The position numbers and the translations under genes are program-made. 64,000 nucleotides of DNA, from positions 987,288 through 1,051,287 of the forward strand of contig PTFA01000277.1 in NCBI GenBank assembly GCA_003342895.1. Direction: 5' to 3'. Below are positions 1 to 14,700 of this stretch, one piece after another. The stretch's first letter is position 1. Each line of letters begins with the position of its first letter. The stretch is from Casuarius casuarius (Eukaryota; Chordata; Aves; Casuariiformes; Casuariidae). The notes beneath the pieces are model-generated. The model saw only the letters and a list, made by a program, of their open reading frames with translations, was not told where the DNA came from and searched no databases.

Positions 1-822
1 TGAAAGTAAAAAGGATCTGAGTGAAGAATCATAATGGCGTTTGCTCCGATTCAGCAAAGTGTCGTACACATGTGCCGAAGATGAGCAATCTCACCTCTTT
101 TCATCAGGCTTCTTTAGTTCTGTTCCACTATCTAGCCATTGAAGCCCATGGAAATGGATCCTATTGACTTTGTTTCAGGCTTTTACAGCATGTGCTGGTT
201 TTAAAGGACTATTTTTATAGTGCTTCAGTGAAAAAGATGGATTATTCATGTGTTAAAATCACTCTACTGAATAAAGTTCATAATTAGAGCTATAGTGAAA
301 AATAGTTCAGGTCTGGCCAAGTTCTTGTTTCATATTGTCTGGGCAGATTCACCTTTCAGTTAGATAACCAGCAGACTACTTTTTAAAAATTTCTCAAGTC
401 TTCAAGTTTAGATGTCATCGTATATTAAAGTCTTAAAAGTTAGGATAAAAACCACTGTGATACAACATCCTTGTTTTGCATAGTTATCTACCTGTTTTAA
501 TTTTCATGAAAGATTAAAGCTAAAGCATGGTAGATGAAATAATGTAGCAAAGGTAGAAGTACTAATATGGAGGTAGTAATAACTCTTAAAAGGATTCAAA
601 TGACAGAATACACTAGGCAGGAACAGTTAGATTTCTTACATGAAAGGAAGATATTCCAGCAAGCACAGGAGTGACACATTAGTTTTTTATATATTAGTAT
701 TTTATATGATCATGCCACCCCTGTCAAAAATTTCTATTTTGTCTCTGGCAGAACGCCTTTACACATGTTAGGGTTGCTTTTTGAATCCTAACTGAAAGTA
801 ATAGCTGAATGGCCAGATGTGT

Positions 823-882
823 CTTTTTTTTTTCTTTTTCTTTTCCTTTTCTTTCTTTCTTTTTTTTTTTTTTTTTNNNNNN
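823..882. repeat. Polypyrimidine tract ending in a 6-N gap
   Basis: A T/CT-rich run from 823 reaches a block of six Ns at 877-882. The true tract length is unknown. Confidence 0.95.
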
Positions 883-3800
883 TGGCAGAGATGTGGGGGA
901 CCAGCGAAGGATCTGTGTTAGTAAACACCTATGTAGTGTATTTTACTGAAATCGATTTAATCGTATGTGTAAGCATAAATATTTTGAAGTGGTGAGCTCC
1001 TAACTCTACAGAGTATATTATCTAATGGATTAATTGAAAGGCAGATATATTAAAAACAAAATTTGAATGCATCTCTGTATTTCACAACTGACCAGTAATG
1101 GGCAACAGCTGAGTCCTCTGTGTGTGTGTGTATAAATTTTTTTAAATCAAATGTCTAATCATGAGAAATCAACATCAGTGGCCATGTTAGAAAACTTTTG
1201 TTTGAGCTGCACTGGGAAACCTTGGTCTTACTGAAGTTATTGAAAAATTTGCCCTGATTTCCTTGGGCAAGAATTTCATCCATTATCTTTTGTAACTGGG
1301 ATATAATATTTAAGCAATCAGAGCTTGGTACTGAAGTAAATCAAGCTCAGTAGGTGAATTTATTGAACGTCATTCCTTCTTTTTCTTTTATATCACCCAC
1401 TATCAAATTAAGCTTGTTATGGCCACTTCTGCCATTTAAGAAAAACTGATTAATATTGTGAGATAGGTGACAGATGCCTGAGGAGACAAAAAATGAGGGT
1501 AGCTACAACTTGTGTGCTTCTAGCTAGAGTTTCAAAATGCTGAGATTAGCATTTTATTTTGTTAAAAAGATCACTTAGAAACTGATGGCTACATTTTTGC
1601 CTTTTCTTAGTGATTCCACGATTGTTCCAAACATTTGTCCTGAAAAAAGTAATTAGCTATTATTTACTGCTGCTCTTATTTTAATAGGAAGAGAAACTGG
1701 GTATTCAGGAGAACTTGTCGAATGCTGAACACTGTCACTATGGTTGCAAACAGAATAATGATTATGAAGCACTTGCACTAAAGTTCTCTACTTAAAGCAA
1801 GTGTTGTAACAGGTAATGAAGGAGGTGTAATAATTTTCCTACGCGTGAAAATAAAGATGCGGTTTAATTAGGTTTGCATTTTATTAACTTATGCGTGTGA
1901 AAACTATCTGGCAATAACTAATACACTGCATGTGATGATTTCTTCCTTAAATTTTTCCAGTTGTTGCATCTTATGCAGTAGGTACCTATATCATGTTACT
2001 AACGTGCTTGATTAGCTTGTCAGGAGAAAATTAACCTGATGCCAGGGTCGGTGTGTCCACCTCTTTCTCAGCCAAGCTCAAGGTAAAGGCTCTAATCTGG
2101 GTCCAGCAAAAGAGGAATCTAGCTGTAGGGGCTCGGTGTTGTGTACTTTACCCTACATGTGTCAGGGGAACATCTTGCCTGAGCCCGTGGTCGTCTTAGT
2201 GTAGTGACTATACAGAAACATTTTACGTCTGTGTAACTTGGTTCTTGGAAATCTGACTTAAATTGGCAGTGATTAAGAGACTTCAATCTAACAGTTGTGT
2301 GGTGATCTTTGTAACTATAAAATGAAATGCTCAAAGTGTGCTTACTAGTACACAGGTAATTTCCATCACAGAGCTCTCCACCAGCAAAGACAGTGATTGA
2401 CAGTTCCAACAACAAGCCAAATGGTAAATGAATATGAGCAGAGATTGAACTACTCCTGATGCCTGTATGTAGCACATTCGTAGAAACTGTTCTGAAGAAT
2501 GGAATTAATATAAACATGGAAACCTAGACCATTTTTATCATTCATTTGCTATACTACTGTGTTCTTTGAGACACATGAACAAGCTGCCTTAGGCTACCAA
2601 ATCGCCGCACATTCTCTGATTCATGTTAGCGCTCTCTGCGTACGTCTGTTGCTAGTGGCAAGTGGTAGGAAGTTCAGGGTAGCATAGTGCTCGGCAGTGG
2701 TGGTCTCAGCAGCTTCTGGCCCTGTCACATGTGGTGCCAGGAATGGGCACGCACATGCGCTTGCAGAATAATTGCATTCAGTTGATACACAGTGTATCTT
2801 CTCAAGATGGCAAAAATACTTGGACGTAAGGCCAGTTCATAATCACTGATGGAAATCAAATTGATATTTGGAAAACTGCAGTAACAGTGCTAAAACAAGA
2901 CAACAGAAACTCAATTTCTCTGAACGTTTCTTCTTACTAGTCATGAAGAATCAAAACAGAACAGCAAACTAATGCTAAGGAAAATACAACATCAATTGAT
3001 GAAGGTTTTGTCTGTATTCGTCATCGCTGCATTACCCATGCACTACATCAGTGTTAGGAACTTAGGGGGTTTGTTGCATCTCCAGATCTCTGGATTAACT
3101 GGAAGAACAACAGAGGGTAAGTGAACTCTGAGGAAACCGGAGGAGGTGAGAGCTACTGTCCCATAGAAGTCTCTGTGCTCTTCCTCGTGGGGATTCCTGC
3201 AGCCGCTGTAGTACTGCCCTCTCTGTTTCTACGATAGCTTTCATATAAACCTCTAGTGCCAAATGATAAATAGCATTGAAGCGGTAGAGATGTTTAGCTA
3301 AGAGTCCTAGGGAGAATCTTTTTTTTAAAACATGGATGTAAGGCACTGCACAGGGAAGCTGTATCTACTGTTTAGTGAGAACTGCGTAATGTTTTAAATG
3401 GCTAGGCAGTTTTACTTTTTTTCACTTGATATGGTTTCAAATCAAAACCCTGTCTCCTCTTGCCCTTGGAGACTCCTGTATTGCTGAAATGTGGAGATCA
3501 AATTTATTAATGCATTTATAGTTGTATCACAACTTTGTGTGCTGTTATAGGAAGCTATTATTATTCTTGTGTAAGCTATTTTATGATTGCCTCCTTTCCT
3601 TTCTGGGTTCAGCAGTCCAGCCCACTGGGTTTTGGCAGCCTGTCTGTGGAGGTCTGTTATTACTCAGCTAAGTTTTCAAAGATCAAAAAGAGCCTGCTAA
3701 ATAAAACTTGAATATGTAAATGTTCTTTCCCAGCAGTTAACATAGGACAGATGTAATGTATCGTGTGAAACCATTTTAGCGTGCTATTTTGGAGAAATAC

Positions 3801-5720
3801 CACAACTGTGATTTTGAAGCATAAATATTCCAAAGTAGCACTTAGGGTGCAGTCTCATTCATGATACTGAGTTACTGTAGCATATTTGGTGTATCAGTTA
3901 AGAAATGCTTTTGAAAGATGTTGTAAATTGTAGATGTACTATTTTCTCACCATATCTTCATTGTTTCCAGATCAGATATTTATAACTCTTATTTTACAAA
4001 AGATTAAAGATGAGCATTTCATGAAAGTCTCAGTGTTAACTGCTGTACAATAAAAGCTGATGAGAACAGTTTTACACCAGTACTTCATTACTGTTAATTA
4101 CTATTATCTTCATTGCACTCACTTGCTTCCAGCAGGGCCNGCAGGGTATTTGATTGTGTCCAAACAAATGAGAGGGACTTTCAGATTTATAATATACACA
4201 GATGAATGTTAGAAAAACAGTATAATAAAGTGATTAGTATGACAGCTGATCCTGTCTTAATAATACAATGTTGGCTCCTTATATGTTACATAAACTAGAA
4301 CTGTGCTTTGTCCGTCAGGCTGGATAATACAAGTCAGTCAAGTTTTCTTGTCACAGCAGCACTAAATTTTCCAAACGAAGGGCTGTGGTCCTGCAGACTG
4401 AAGCAGATGGGTAATTCCCCTGTCGGTGAAGTGGCCCTGGCAGAGCTGGGATGTCTCCGGATAGACATGTACCACAGCTGTGTGCCGTGTCCCAACATAC
4501 GTTACAGAGGATAATACTGTCTACTCTTTGGCCATTTGCTGATGTCTTTCTGGTTATCTATTCTTTTTTCACCTGCACCAGCTCCCACATTACCTCTAGA
4601 GTTACATTTGAACTGCTTTTTTTGAGATGGTGGCTGTGGTTTGACCTTGCTTTTACTTCCTGGCAGAAGCGTTTCCCTGTACTAGAACTAATATTCCTTG
4701 ATTTCAGCTGGTTTTCCCCCAAAGCAGATTTGTGAGAGTCTAGCTCCTCCTATATATTGTCTTTTTTATGTGAAAATTATGCCAGTTATTACTTACTAGT
4801 TAACAGGTATCACAGATCATACTTGAAATTTATTTTTTATTTTCTGGCTAAAGGTGAAAACGTGTCTCCCTGTTTTATAACAGGCCAAAACATTTTATTT
4901 ATCTCTATTCCCTTTTAGAAGGAAGAATGTGTTTTACCTTGCAGAAAATATTTTGTGGAAATATAGTTATTTAAAAGGGAACAGAATTTTCATAAATTTT
5001 CCAGTGGTTTCTCTGTGTAGCTGGTGTTAAGACCATAAGATAACTCTCTGTCGCTCACAGGCATGTTGCCCAGATTGCAAATGAGCTGTGTCTCACGTGT
5101 GGAGGCCTGTGCCGGGCCGCGTGCTGTGAGCTCCTTGCCGCGGGATGTGCTGGCGTGGGCTGCCGGCACTGCTGGGGCACCACTTACCAGCTCTCTGCCT
5201 CTCCTCCAGCGAAGGGAAATGGAGAAATGCTGCAGCAGGCTGGGTATAGCGCTTAGGTCAGGAGGAGAAGACACATGCTCTAAAGTTACATAATGACCTT
5301 TTTTCCCCTCCAGATTACCCTCCTTTTGTCTTTTTGTAACTTATATATATTTTGTGTCATTGATTTTTTTCTCTATTTGGGCTCTCAAATGTCTCTCTTA
5401 TCCATTATTTCAGGTAAACTGAGAGTTGACCGTATCGTAAAATAGAAATGTTAATGAGAGCAATATTTGTTGCTGATGCTGGATCAGGCTGAGTACTTAT
5501 TTGCAGTCATTATGCTCTCTTATTAGTTGCTTGTTCTAGTTGCAGGGGAGTGTTTTCATTCTGAAATGAGCACCTGCGGAAAAGCATGAGTCTGTGGGCT
5601 AACCTGCTGGTTTAGTCTTGGCTTATTTCACTCTAGTACATAGAGAAGGCTTATAAAGTGAAAACATATTAAAAAAATCTGACAAGAGTTATATAGAAGA
5701 AAATGCTTGCACACTCCCCC

Positions 5721-5770
5721 GTTCTCTTCCTCTCTCTCTTTCTCTCTCCCTCTCTCCATTTCTCTCTCTG
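5721..5770. repeat. (CT)n-rich microsatellite
   Basis: Almost pure CT/TCTC sequence of about 50 bp. Confidence 0.9.
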
Positions 5771-6724
5771 TTATATAGAAAGCTGAAACTACAAGTTATG
5801 TAAAGGAGAAGAAGTTTTGAATACTCTCTTCAAGGGTCCTATATTGAAGCTGCCACATGAAAAGTCTGTAAATCCATGAATGAGGAATGTAGTCATTGAC
5901 GTAGCAATAACAGCAGCAATAACAGATAGCCTTAGAAAACCAGTATATGGCAAAGGCTGGTATAGTATCTTTGGTTATTATGAGTAAAAAAGAGGACTGA
6001 TGTCTGTGTGTGTATATAGAGAAGCTGTAGGACAGATACCCAAACAGAATTGTCCTGAAGCAAATACACTTTAGAAAATAATTTGATATGTATATAGGAG
6101 AGTAGTGTGGGTTGTGGCAAGTAGCACTATCCCACACAAGGACTGTAGTGATTTTGCCTACTGCTTCATGGAAAATAATGGTGTTATTTGTCTCCATTTT
6201 GTTTTGATTTCTTCCTCACTCTTATCTCTTGTTGCTGTTGCAGCCTGTGTGCTTTATATTTCCTACCTCATGAATATTCTTTATGTTAATTTTGTCTTTG
6301 TTTCCTTTTAAAATTGGTTTCCTAGTGCTCTATCCAATCTTTTGAGTCAATAAAGTGTGTTATGCATATTTTAAAGTAAATGTATAAAATTATCAACATA
6401 GACAGAACTCCCACTTGTATAATGCAATTTTGTAACTCAAGTATATAGCCCACACAGTGCTCGGAAAACGCCTGGTAACAGCCTCTCCAAGTAGTCTGTG
6501 CTGCTTGCACTAAATGATCCATGTGGAGTGGGTTCTCCTGGCCAGTGTTTGGCCAGTTTGATTGAACACTGCCCTTTCCCTCACAAAAGAAAAATCAAGA
6601 TGATTACTACTTGCTACAGTCTGTCCTAGTTTTCTGATGAATAACTTTCATGTTGTACTAAAGGACACTCTTCTTAAGGGTTTTCTCCCCTGTATTTCTC
6701 CTGTGGTAGCCTCTGGATTGTCTT

Positions 6725-6775
6725 GTTGTGGCCTGGGACTGTGCTAGGCACAATATAAACACATGGATGTCCTCT
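6725..6775. repeat. Possible old SINE/repeat remnant
   Basis: GGGACTGTGCTAGGCACAAT followed by ATAAACACATGGATGTCC resembles the GTGCTAGGCGCTGTACAAACAC motif of an old amniote repeat. Short and uncertain. Confidence 0.25.
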
Positions 6776-7681
6776 CCCTTCTTCCATTTGGCTTGTGCTG
6801 TCCCTGTCACCACGCTAAGGACTTCTGTTGCCAGGTGCCCACTGTGCGGGCTTTTCTTCTGCTCTCCCACCANTGAGATCGCTCGCGTATGTGACCCTCC
6901 ACATGTGGGGTCTTTGCATAATGACGAAGGTCCTTGAAAGAGTCTAAGCTGAAGTGAGCCCATTCTAGTGCATGCACATCGCATGTAGACCCAAAGTAGG
7001 GTTTGNTTGCTGTGCTGGTTGTTTTCACCGGGTCAGACCAGAGACCATTTCAGTTGGGGGTTAAGTCTTTGAATGCAGGTATATTAGTGCTCGAACCTGG
7101 ACTTCTGACCTGGTTGTAACGTTGTGACACAAATCTATTCAGAAAGATGTTTCCAGTAAAATTGCTTGTAGTGATTCTGCCAAATCTGTGTACACACATT
7201 GGGTATTGTTTTTCAGTGTTTGTTCTGTGCCTGGCTATAAGCTTGCTGAGAAAGATGAGAAGCGACTGTTACAAAGACAGACTTCATCTCCCATTTCTGT
7301 GATCACTAGGTGTAGCTGTTCTTCGGCATTCTCTGCCTTGAGAAAGTTATCTTAATCTCTGCGTGGATCTCGCTAGAAATTACTAGCTAACATGCGGCGG
7401 CCAGTGACACAGATAATGAGCATCACTGTACTTCAAGGACCATGTCATGAGATATATGTTAGAGAGACTTAGTAATTACTTGATGACAAGGTGTAGTTTT
7501 CAAAGGCTTCTGAGCTGCTAAGTTTTATATAAGGTACAAAAGAATAATAGGGACAGAATCTAAACATGCTCTTGTAATAGAACTGGAAAATGTTTACAGC
7601 TTTTATATTATTAAACTACAAGAGGGGCTTAGATATTTCAAAGGTTAAAAAAGAGGTCTAATTTTGGTTTTGTTTTGTTTT

Positions 7682-8023
7682 TTAGCATAGCATTTTGCAG
7701 ACTGCAGACTGCAGAACACAGGAAATGTGTTTTACAATCTCCCTGCTCTTGATTTGCTGTTGAATCATCTTGTCATCATTGAGCTTTAGGTGAATGAGTT
7801 TCCGCAGTTGGCAAAATTGAATAGGAAAGGCTTTTATTTTGTTCTGGCACGTGTCCAAAACCTGGAGAGATTTTTGGAGTGTGGAATTAGAACTGTGGCG
7901 AACATGCAAAAAGCTTCCGGAGGTTAAATTCTTCATGAGGTCACAGATGTTTCCCAGCATCCTTGGCATGAACTGCTGGTTTCCACGGCCCCAGCCTGGC
8001 TGTTCGGGGCCGACTCCTGTCAC
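7682..8023 (-). pseudogene. LRR1 (PPIL5)-like leucine-rich repeat fragment
   Basis: Read on the minus strand, about 42 residues (roughly 7760-7890) resemble the leucine-rich repeats of LRR1, the CUL2 ubiquitin-ligase substrate receptor. Recognisable pieces are STLQKSLQVLD, NKIKAFPIQFCQL and LKLNDDKMIQ, which line up with the recalled vertebrate LRR1 repeat region without gaps. Similarity continues weakly upstream (NICDLMKNL against a GDLIHLQ-type repeat) and downstream, where an apparent frame change precedes a stop at about 7682. The minus strand then runs into an A-rich tract (about 7664-7684). Nothing resembling the LRR1 N-terminus or its cysteine-rich C-terminus is visible, and no splice sites frame the piece. 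It reads as a decayed partial copy, either a retrocopy or a duplicated exon fragment. It shares no function with the host gene CTNNA3. Confidence 0.6.
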
Positions 8024-11000
8024 TTCGCAGTACCTGTGCTAGTTAAGGGAATTAACTTGAAAGTGTTTTTCAATGTGGTGACTTCTTAGATTCGTTGAAA
8101 TTTAAATTCTAAGAATGGTACCAATGTTGTCTGTGTTCATAATAAGTGCATGTTATACGTACCTAAAATTTGTGGCATTTGGTAGCTTATTAATATGTGT
8201 GCTGAGCCGGACTTTTGCTTCATTTCAATATGGATTAAAAATCAGATTAATCTTTTTAATAACAATTTAACCTTTTTAACAATGCATATCATTATACAGT
8301 ATGTAGCAAGGGGTACGACCCATGTTTTGTCAAAGGCTTGTTTTCATATCTCAAAGGCACAAGACGCTAATTTAAATGATTATGTGATAGCAGAGAACAA
8401 TTTGGACCAAAGATTTTGTTCCTGAGCTTCAGTTTCTCTTTCAAAAGATTGATAAAGGCTTACTTTGCACTGCAACATTGCTGCCTACTAAGTCAACAGT
8501 AAAGCTGTTGAAAATTAGAGATTTTGTTTTCAGACCTGCTTGTGTTAGCCTTCCCAACAGGCCGTTCTGTCTTCTGGCTTGTTCACGCTCAGCTTTCTGT
8601 CTTCTGTTTCTAAATTTATTCCTTAAGTGGGAAGCTGTTCATTTTCTGCCTGAGTCTCCTGAGTAGGTCGATGCCTTCATTTATAACAATGTCTGTTCCT
8701 GTCACACTTGAAATGGATGAGGTACTAGCTTGTAAGCGATGATGCGTTTTTTTAATTCTGATTAGTATTTTATAAATTCGGGGATGGCAGTGTTGCATGG
8801 AGTAACCTCAGAAATTTAAAGTTACAAGAATTGTCAATTACTGTCATTCTCTCCCCTGTGTTGGGCATTCTTTAGTATCGATGCCAGATTCCAATTGCTT
8901 GGCTTTTGTTTCTTCATTGATTTCCATCATGTATCTTTTATTGCCTCTGAGTATCCTCCTCTTTGGTGTTTCTATTATATATGAATAGGAAAGCAAAGCA
9001 TTTTTTTGTGCTTCTTAGCAGCACAGCTTCTTTTCTTATTTTCTTTTTTAGCTTTATCAACAAAGTCGCCTACAATGTGTTTAGGTTTACCAGCCCTTTC
9101 AGCAGATGCATTGCAGCTTTCAGTTTTGCTGCCTTGTTTTTATTTAGGCTCAGTCTCCAGACAGAATTTATGTGTATTTATCTTTCAGAANGGTTTTGAA
9201 TGCCATTAGGTGGGATCATTTTTAGTGGATGAAATTTCTTAAAAGCATAGCACTTATTTGTATATTGCATGTTTCACAACATGGTGATTGCTAACAAAAT
9301 GTAATGTAAAACCTAAATTAAAAGAGCAACATTTTCAGTAAATGCCATAACTAATACAGAGAGTGATAAGTGGTTAAAAAATGTTTTGCATATCATGGGA
9401 CCATTATTTCTTTACTGTAGGAGAAATAAGCAGATACTATTGAGTGTATTTCTTTTAACCTGTTTGATCTACCCTATGCACGTAATTTCTGGTATCACTT
9501 GAGTAATGATGATAGCTTACTGCAAAAACAGCAACAAAGCCAACATTGCTATCAGCATCGGATTTTGAGCTTTTAGAAAGTAGATAGGTATGTGTTCTAA
9601 ACCAAATCCTCACTTAGCACCTTCAGAAATATTTAAATGCCTTAAAAGCTCCCTTGTCTCTGAAAACTTTTTGAAATATGGATGAAAATATGCAAAGACC
9701 TCCCTCCAGTACACATTTTCTACATATTTTAGGGTCTTTTCAGAGCACACTTCTGCTGTGCTGCTTACAAGGGACCTAACTTTCAGGTATTAACCAGCTC
9801 AATTTTGTCCCATTCTCTCTAACCTCTATCTGCTTGTTCTCTGCTCTTCAAATAGAAGAGAAAGAAAGAGACTGCTGTTTTTCAGGTGCTTGAAAGTGCG
9901 ATTGGACTATCACTGATGAACAACAATTATTTAGAGGAATCACCATTTTGTTGGATATCTCTCAGCTTTTGAGTTTGGACTTGGTCGGTATGGAATATGT
10001 GGAGTGGTTCTCTTTGACTGTGTGATTTGAAACACAAAGTTACTTGTACCTTAAAAAGAGTCTGGATTCTGTCCTCAGAGTGGTGTAAACCAGGCATAAC
10101 ATCTGTGGCACGTAGCTCCGTCTTTAGGTCTCTTCTCTTGATTGCATAGTGAACATGGGAAGTTGCTCTGAGAAGGTAATGGGATTCTCCCAGAGCAGGG
10201 CAAGCTTTTGGCTGACATCTGCTCTGCCTCCATAGGCTAAATATCTGGGAAGGAGAAGGAGCATGTGAAGATCATGACATGTCATTTATTGCAGTCATCT
10301 GCCTTCAGACAGTGGCCATGGACACAGGTCTCTGTGCTTTTGTTGTTGTTGTTTTTTTCATGTTTTTACCTCTCAGCGTTTCATTAGGTGATGTTCCAGG
10401 ACCTGTCTCTTTGGATCTGGATTAGCCAAAAGATAATTTGGAAACATCCTGATTGTTCTTGCTGAGTTCCTGCACTCAGCATAGCTTAAGGAAGCCCCAA
10501 GATTGCCCTAATCAATGGAAGTCTTTCATAAGAAGAGCTTCAGGTTTGTCACTTTTGTGTTAAGTGTTTTGGTTTTTTCATCTCGGTACCCATGAGCTTA
10601 AGCTGTTAACCTGTCNGGGTATGTCTGCAGTAGTGCTTAACTCTTGTGTGTCAGTTCCTATTTGAGATTTCATGACTGTAGCAAAGATGTCCTGTAATTT
10701 GCTGCTGCTGTTATGGAAGAGCATAAAAATAATGTACCAGTAATCTAAAACAATGGTGAGCTTAAGCCTGATAGTCTTAAACAAGCAAAACCAAAGACTC
10801 AGTTCTGCAAACTTAATTCAGTTCCCAGTTCCCTTCTCACTCATGCCTTGCAAGTAAGAAACAACAACTCTTTTATAATTTATCTTTTGACTTCTCTTTT
10901 GTAATTACAAAACTAACCTTGTCTGGAATATTTACTTTGCCTTTTCTGCTGAACTCTCCTCTTTTATTATGATTTTGATTTGACTCTTATTAACATTCTT

Positions 11001-11714
11001 CTCAGACACTGTGTCACATCAGATTTGCTTTTTATGTAGTATGGCTTACTGCAACATCCATTTTCTCTTATGCTGTCAGCACAATCTGACGTAAAGCCTT
11101 TCCATGTACAATTGCTCTCATATTTTGTTGGACCCCATTAATGTGGTTTTGTTCAATTATTATTTTAGTTGTTTTTAATATATAATACTGTCATGTGATC
11201 ATAGAGGTATTTTGACTACATTGGAACACATACTCTAGCGAAAAATGAACATCTCTCTCCTTTAATATCCCTGAAAGAGAGACATTTAAGTGAGCGTATT
11301 CAGTATGATAAATTTAAATAGTTTGATAAAGGAGAGGACCACAGAAGCTCATTTTTAGGCAATGCTTGTGGTGGTGGTAGTAGGCTGAAGCATACAATAA
11401 TGAGGCATATCTGATATAACAGCTGTGTTTTTAAATATATTGATTCACATACAAAAGATGATGGCAAATTGTAGTTATACTTTCAGAAATGAGTTTTTAG
11501 CTGTGTTTTTATACTTCCTTAAGTATCTGATATTTGAACTGATTTGACTTTTTTTTCACATGCAGGCATAAAATTTTCCTTGTGTTCTTTGATCAGAACT
11601 GTTTTTAAAATATGCATCTAGGGTTATTTTTGATGCAACAGGAGCAGAGTGGGAGGGATTATACAAAAAAGCTAACTTTCTGCCATACTGTTCATAGTAC
11701 AATAACAAGTACTG

Positions 11715-11746
11715 TATTTTATTTTATTCTATTTTATTTTATTTTG
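11715..11746. repeat. (TTTTA)n microsatellite
   Basis: About six TTTTA units with one TTCTA variant. Confidence 0.9.
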
Positions 11747-14700
11747 TTCATGAAAATCTGAAGTAAGATAAGCATATCTAATAAGTATCGACATTCTCTT
11801 CATTCTCAGAATCCCATTCACAGCTTTACTATATGGAAAACTCTTTATTCCGTGGCATGTGTCAGCAGAATTTTGCATTATAACTGTGAGCATTTGTACT
11901 CCAAATTAATAAAACAATTATTTTTCTTTAATTTGCAATGCTTGAACAGGTGGCTCTCAAATACGGCAAGCTGTCAGGTTAGTCAGTCAGTTTTGTGCAC
12001 TTGCTGTTTCAAATTTCCATCCAATTGCCATGTAGTATTGGCAGTTCCTTCAGTCCCAAGCATATGTACCAAGTAAACTAGATAGAGTATGACATACTGT
12101 TATCTGTACTTATATTTGTATATGTGTATGTGAGTATTGCAACATCTTTGAATGGTATGTTTATGCCTATCAACAATTGCATAGATATGGAGCTAATAAC
12201 AACAAAACTCTTTGAAGCACTAGATAAATGTCAGAGTTAGAATTGCTTCTCCAAACCTATCATGTCCTGTCTGTAGGATGCATACCAGTGCAATCTCTAA
12301 ATCTGTGCTTGAATACTATGTTTTCTCTACATGAATGACATTTCATTCACTGAACGATGCACAGTCCCTTCCTGAAGTCTTTCAATCTACTGATGCTCAC
12401 ACTTGGGAGATCTTTATGTCCTACTGTGTCCAAGAAGACTTATCAAAGTGGGTAGCAAACTATATCTGGGCCTGCTAATAAACTGCTGATAAGAGGCATC
12501 CTACAATAGTCAGAGCATGTTATAACGATCCTCAAAAACTTCCATGACTGGGCTGAGGTTGTAACTCTAGACTGCTGCTGCGCTGCTACTTGGAGCTCCG
12601 TCTTCACTTTTATTAAATGCCACAGCATCTTTGACAAACCAGGAGATGCTGCGGCTTTTGGTAGTGTGGTGCTGCCATCAGGAACTGCATGAAGAACTCC
12701 AAAACTATCTGCCAGGTGATAAGGGGGGACTCACACAGAAGAAAGCAAATGTACCACTAAGCGTTGTTTACATTTAAATGTGTTCCTTAGGGTGTGCAGT
12801 CCATGTAGACATTTGACTTTCACCTGTCTTTTCCTGTCTCTCATTATGCACNAGTCATGGAGTTGAGAGGTAGCTAATTGGTTGCACTTTGCTCTGAGCT
12901 ACCTAGAACATCCTGAGGAGCAATAATGGAGGAGCACATGCAAACACTCTGTACATGTGATCATAATACAACCTGAATAATCTCTCTTCAATATAAAGGC
13001 ATCTGTCTATGAACTTCCATGTAAATTACAACTAGTGAATAATATTTACAATGATTCTTCTTAACCTTTTTCTTTCAATCTTCTAACATTTTGTATATTT
13101 TTAATGCTTTTTTAAATTATGTTAACACGTAATTCAGTAACACATTTACAGAAATAACAGGTTAGTCATTAGATTTCACTCATGTATTTCATTGAAAGTG
13201 AAGGAGTAAGAATAAATTTTAAAGAAGAAAAATGTTCTTTTGAGCTCTGTGATATTACTGCATTGGTGAATAAACTTTTACTTAATTATATTTCCCGACT
13301 TATTTTTTTAGCTCTTATACTCACTACCTCTTTCCTACTATTTGGTGGCAGTGTACCAGCATACCTCTGGTATCATGCCTGTAAAAGTACACCAACTGGG
13401 TGCGGTGCCCTGAAGAAGGAGAGTGCTTGCCTACCTTCAAGGCAACCTTGGCTAGACCTTGGGTTTGTCATTTTTCTTGATCTCTTCATGAGACATGAGT
13501 AGCACACTTTTAAAATATGTTATCCTCCAATAAAACCTAATCTGAATCTGTTAGCTTTTGTGTTTGTGACATAATGTGTAACAATGATAGTTCATGAAGC
13601 CAGCTCATATCATTGGGTTTCCAGACACCTTGCCTGGTTCCACTTCGACTGAGATAACTAGTGTCATTACAAAATCCTGTCGCCAGATTGCCAGCCATTA
13701 CTTTGTCTGCATATGGTTGCCCAGAAGTATTAGTAGTAGTGTTAAAAACAATAGGCCAAGAGCCTTCACAAGGTGTCTTCCCTTTAGCCTTCTCCAAGCT
13801 TCATCAGTGCGCAGGACTCCTACCATCCATAGCCACAAGTCACCATGCTTTCCTCTATCTTTTCTTCTATGTTAGGAGTTCTTCTTGAGCTTTCTACTAA
13901 TATCAAGACATTTCATTACATTTTGTTTGATCTTTGCTGCTACCTGTCACTTAAAGGTTTATTCTGCACAATTTATGATGCATCAGTACAAGATTTTAAC
14001 CTACACGCATTTCTCTTAAACCTTTAAGGAACCTTTCTTTTGCTTCTAGCTTTACCCAGCATAATTCCTAGTTGTTTTTCTACTGACCCTGTTCTAGTTA
14101 GATAATTTTGTTTCTTTTTTATGCTGTACTCTTTCATGGATCTGATGATTATTATATGCAAGTTCAGGTTAATTGATAGCAGATTTGTTCTTTGGCTAAT
14201 TAGGAAGGTAAACAATTCAGAAAAATGAAACATGAAACTTGAAAATCTTATTTTAGAAAAATAAATTAAAATTTTTTAACTTAGCCCTGCAGAAAGGGAC
14301 CTTCCAAAACAATGTGTGATTGCTGCATTAGAATTTCAAGAATGTTGCATGCTGAGTTTGACTTTTTCCACAGATATATTTGGGTTTTTTTTCCTAGGTA
14401 AAAATAAATAGTGGAAAAATGCAGAGAATTTCTGTATAGAACTGCAGAGGAATATGCCCTGAATAGCAGACTTTCCTGATCTCATGCAGGATTCTGCAAA
14501 TCCCTCCCTGTAGGGGACTGTAATTTTCAGTTGTCTTCCCTGCATGCCATCACATACCGCCTCCCTTGCTCAGTTTGTTANCTGCTATGTTTAACAAATT
14601 GTACTTTTATTTTTCCTCTTGTAGCAAAGAAACCCAGGATCCTCAGACTTGTACTGAGACTATAATCCAACATCCATAGTAATGCTCAGGTTTCTTACTG

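Larger units (their letters stand above)
1..7681 (+). other. CTNNA3 upstream intron, part 1
   Basis: AT-rich intron without exons that I can recognise. It contains the polypyrimidine gap, a small CpG cluster at about 5085-5260, the CT-rich microsatellite and a possible repeat remnant at 6.7 kb. All open frames are short and match nothing known. Confidence 0.7.
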
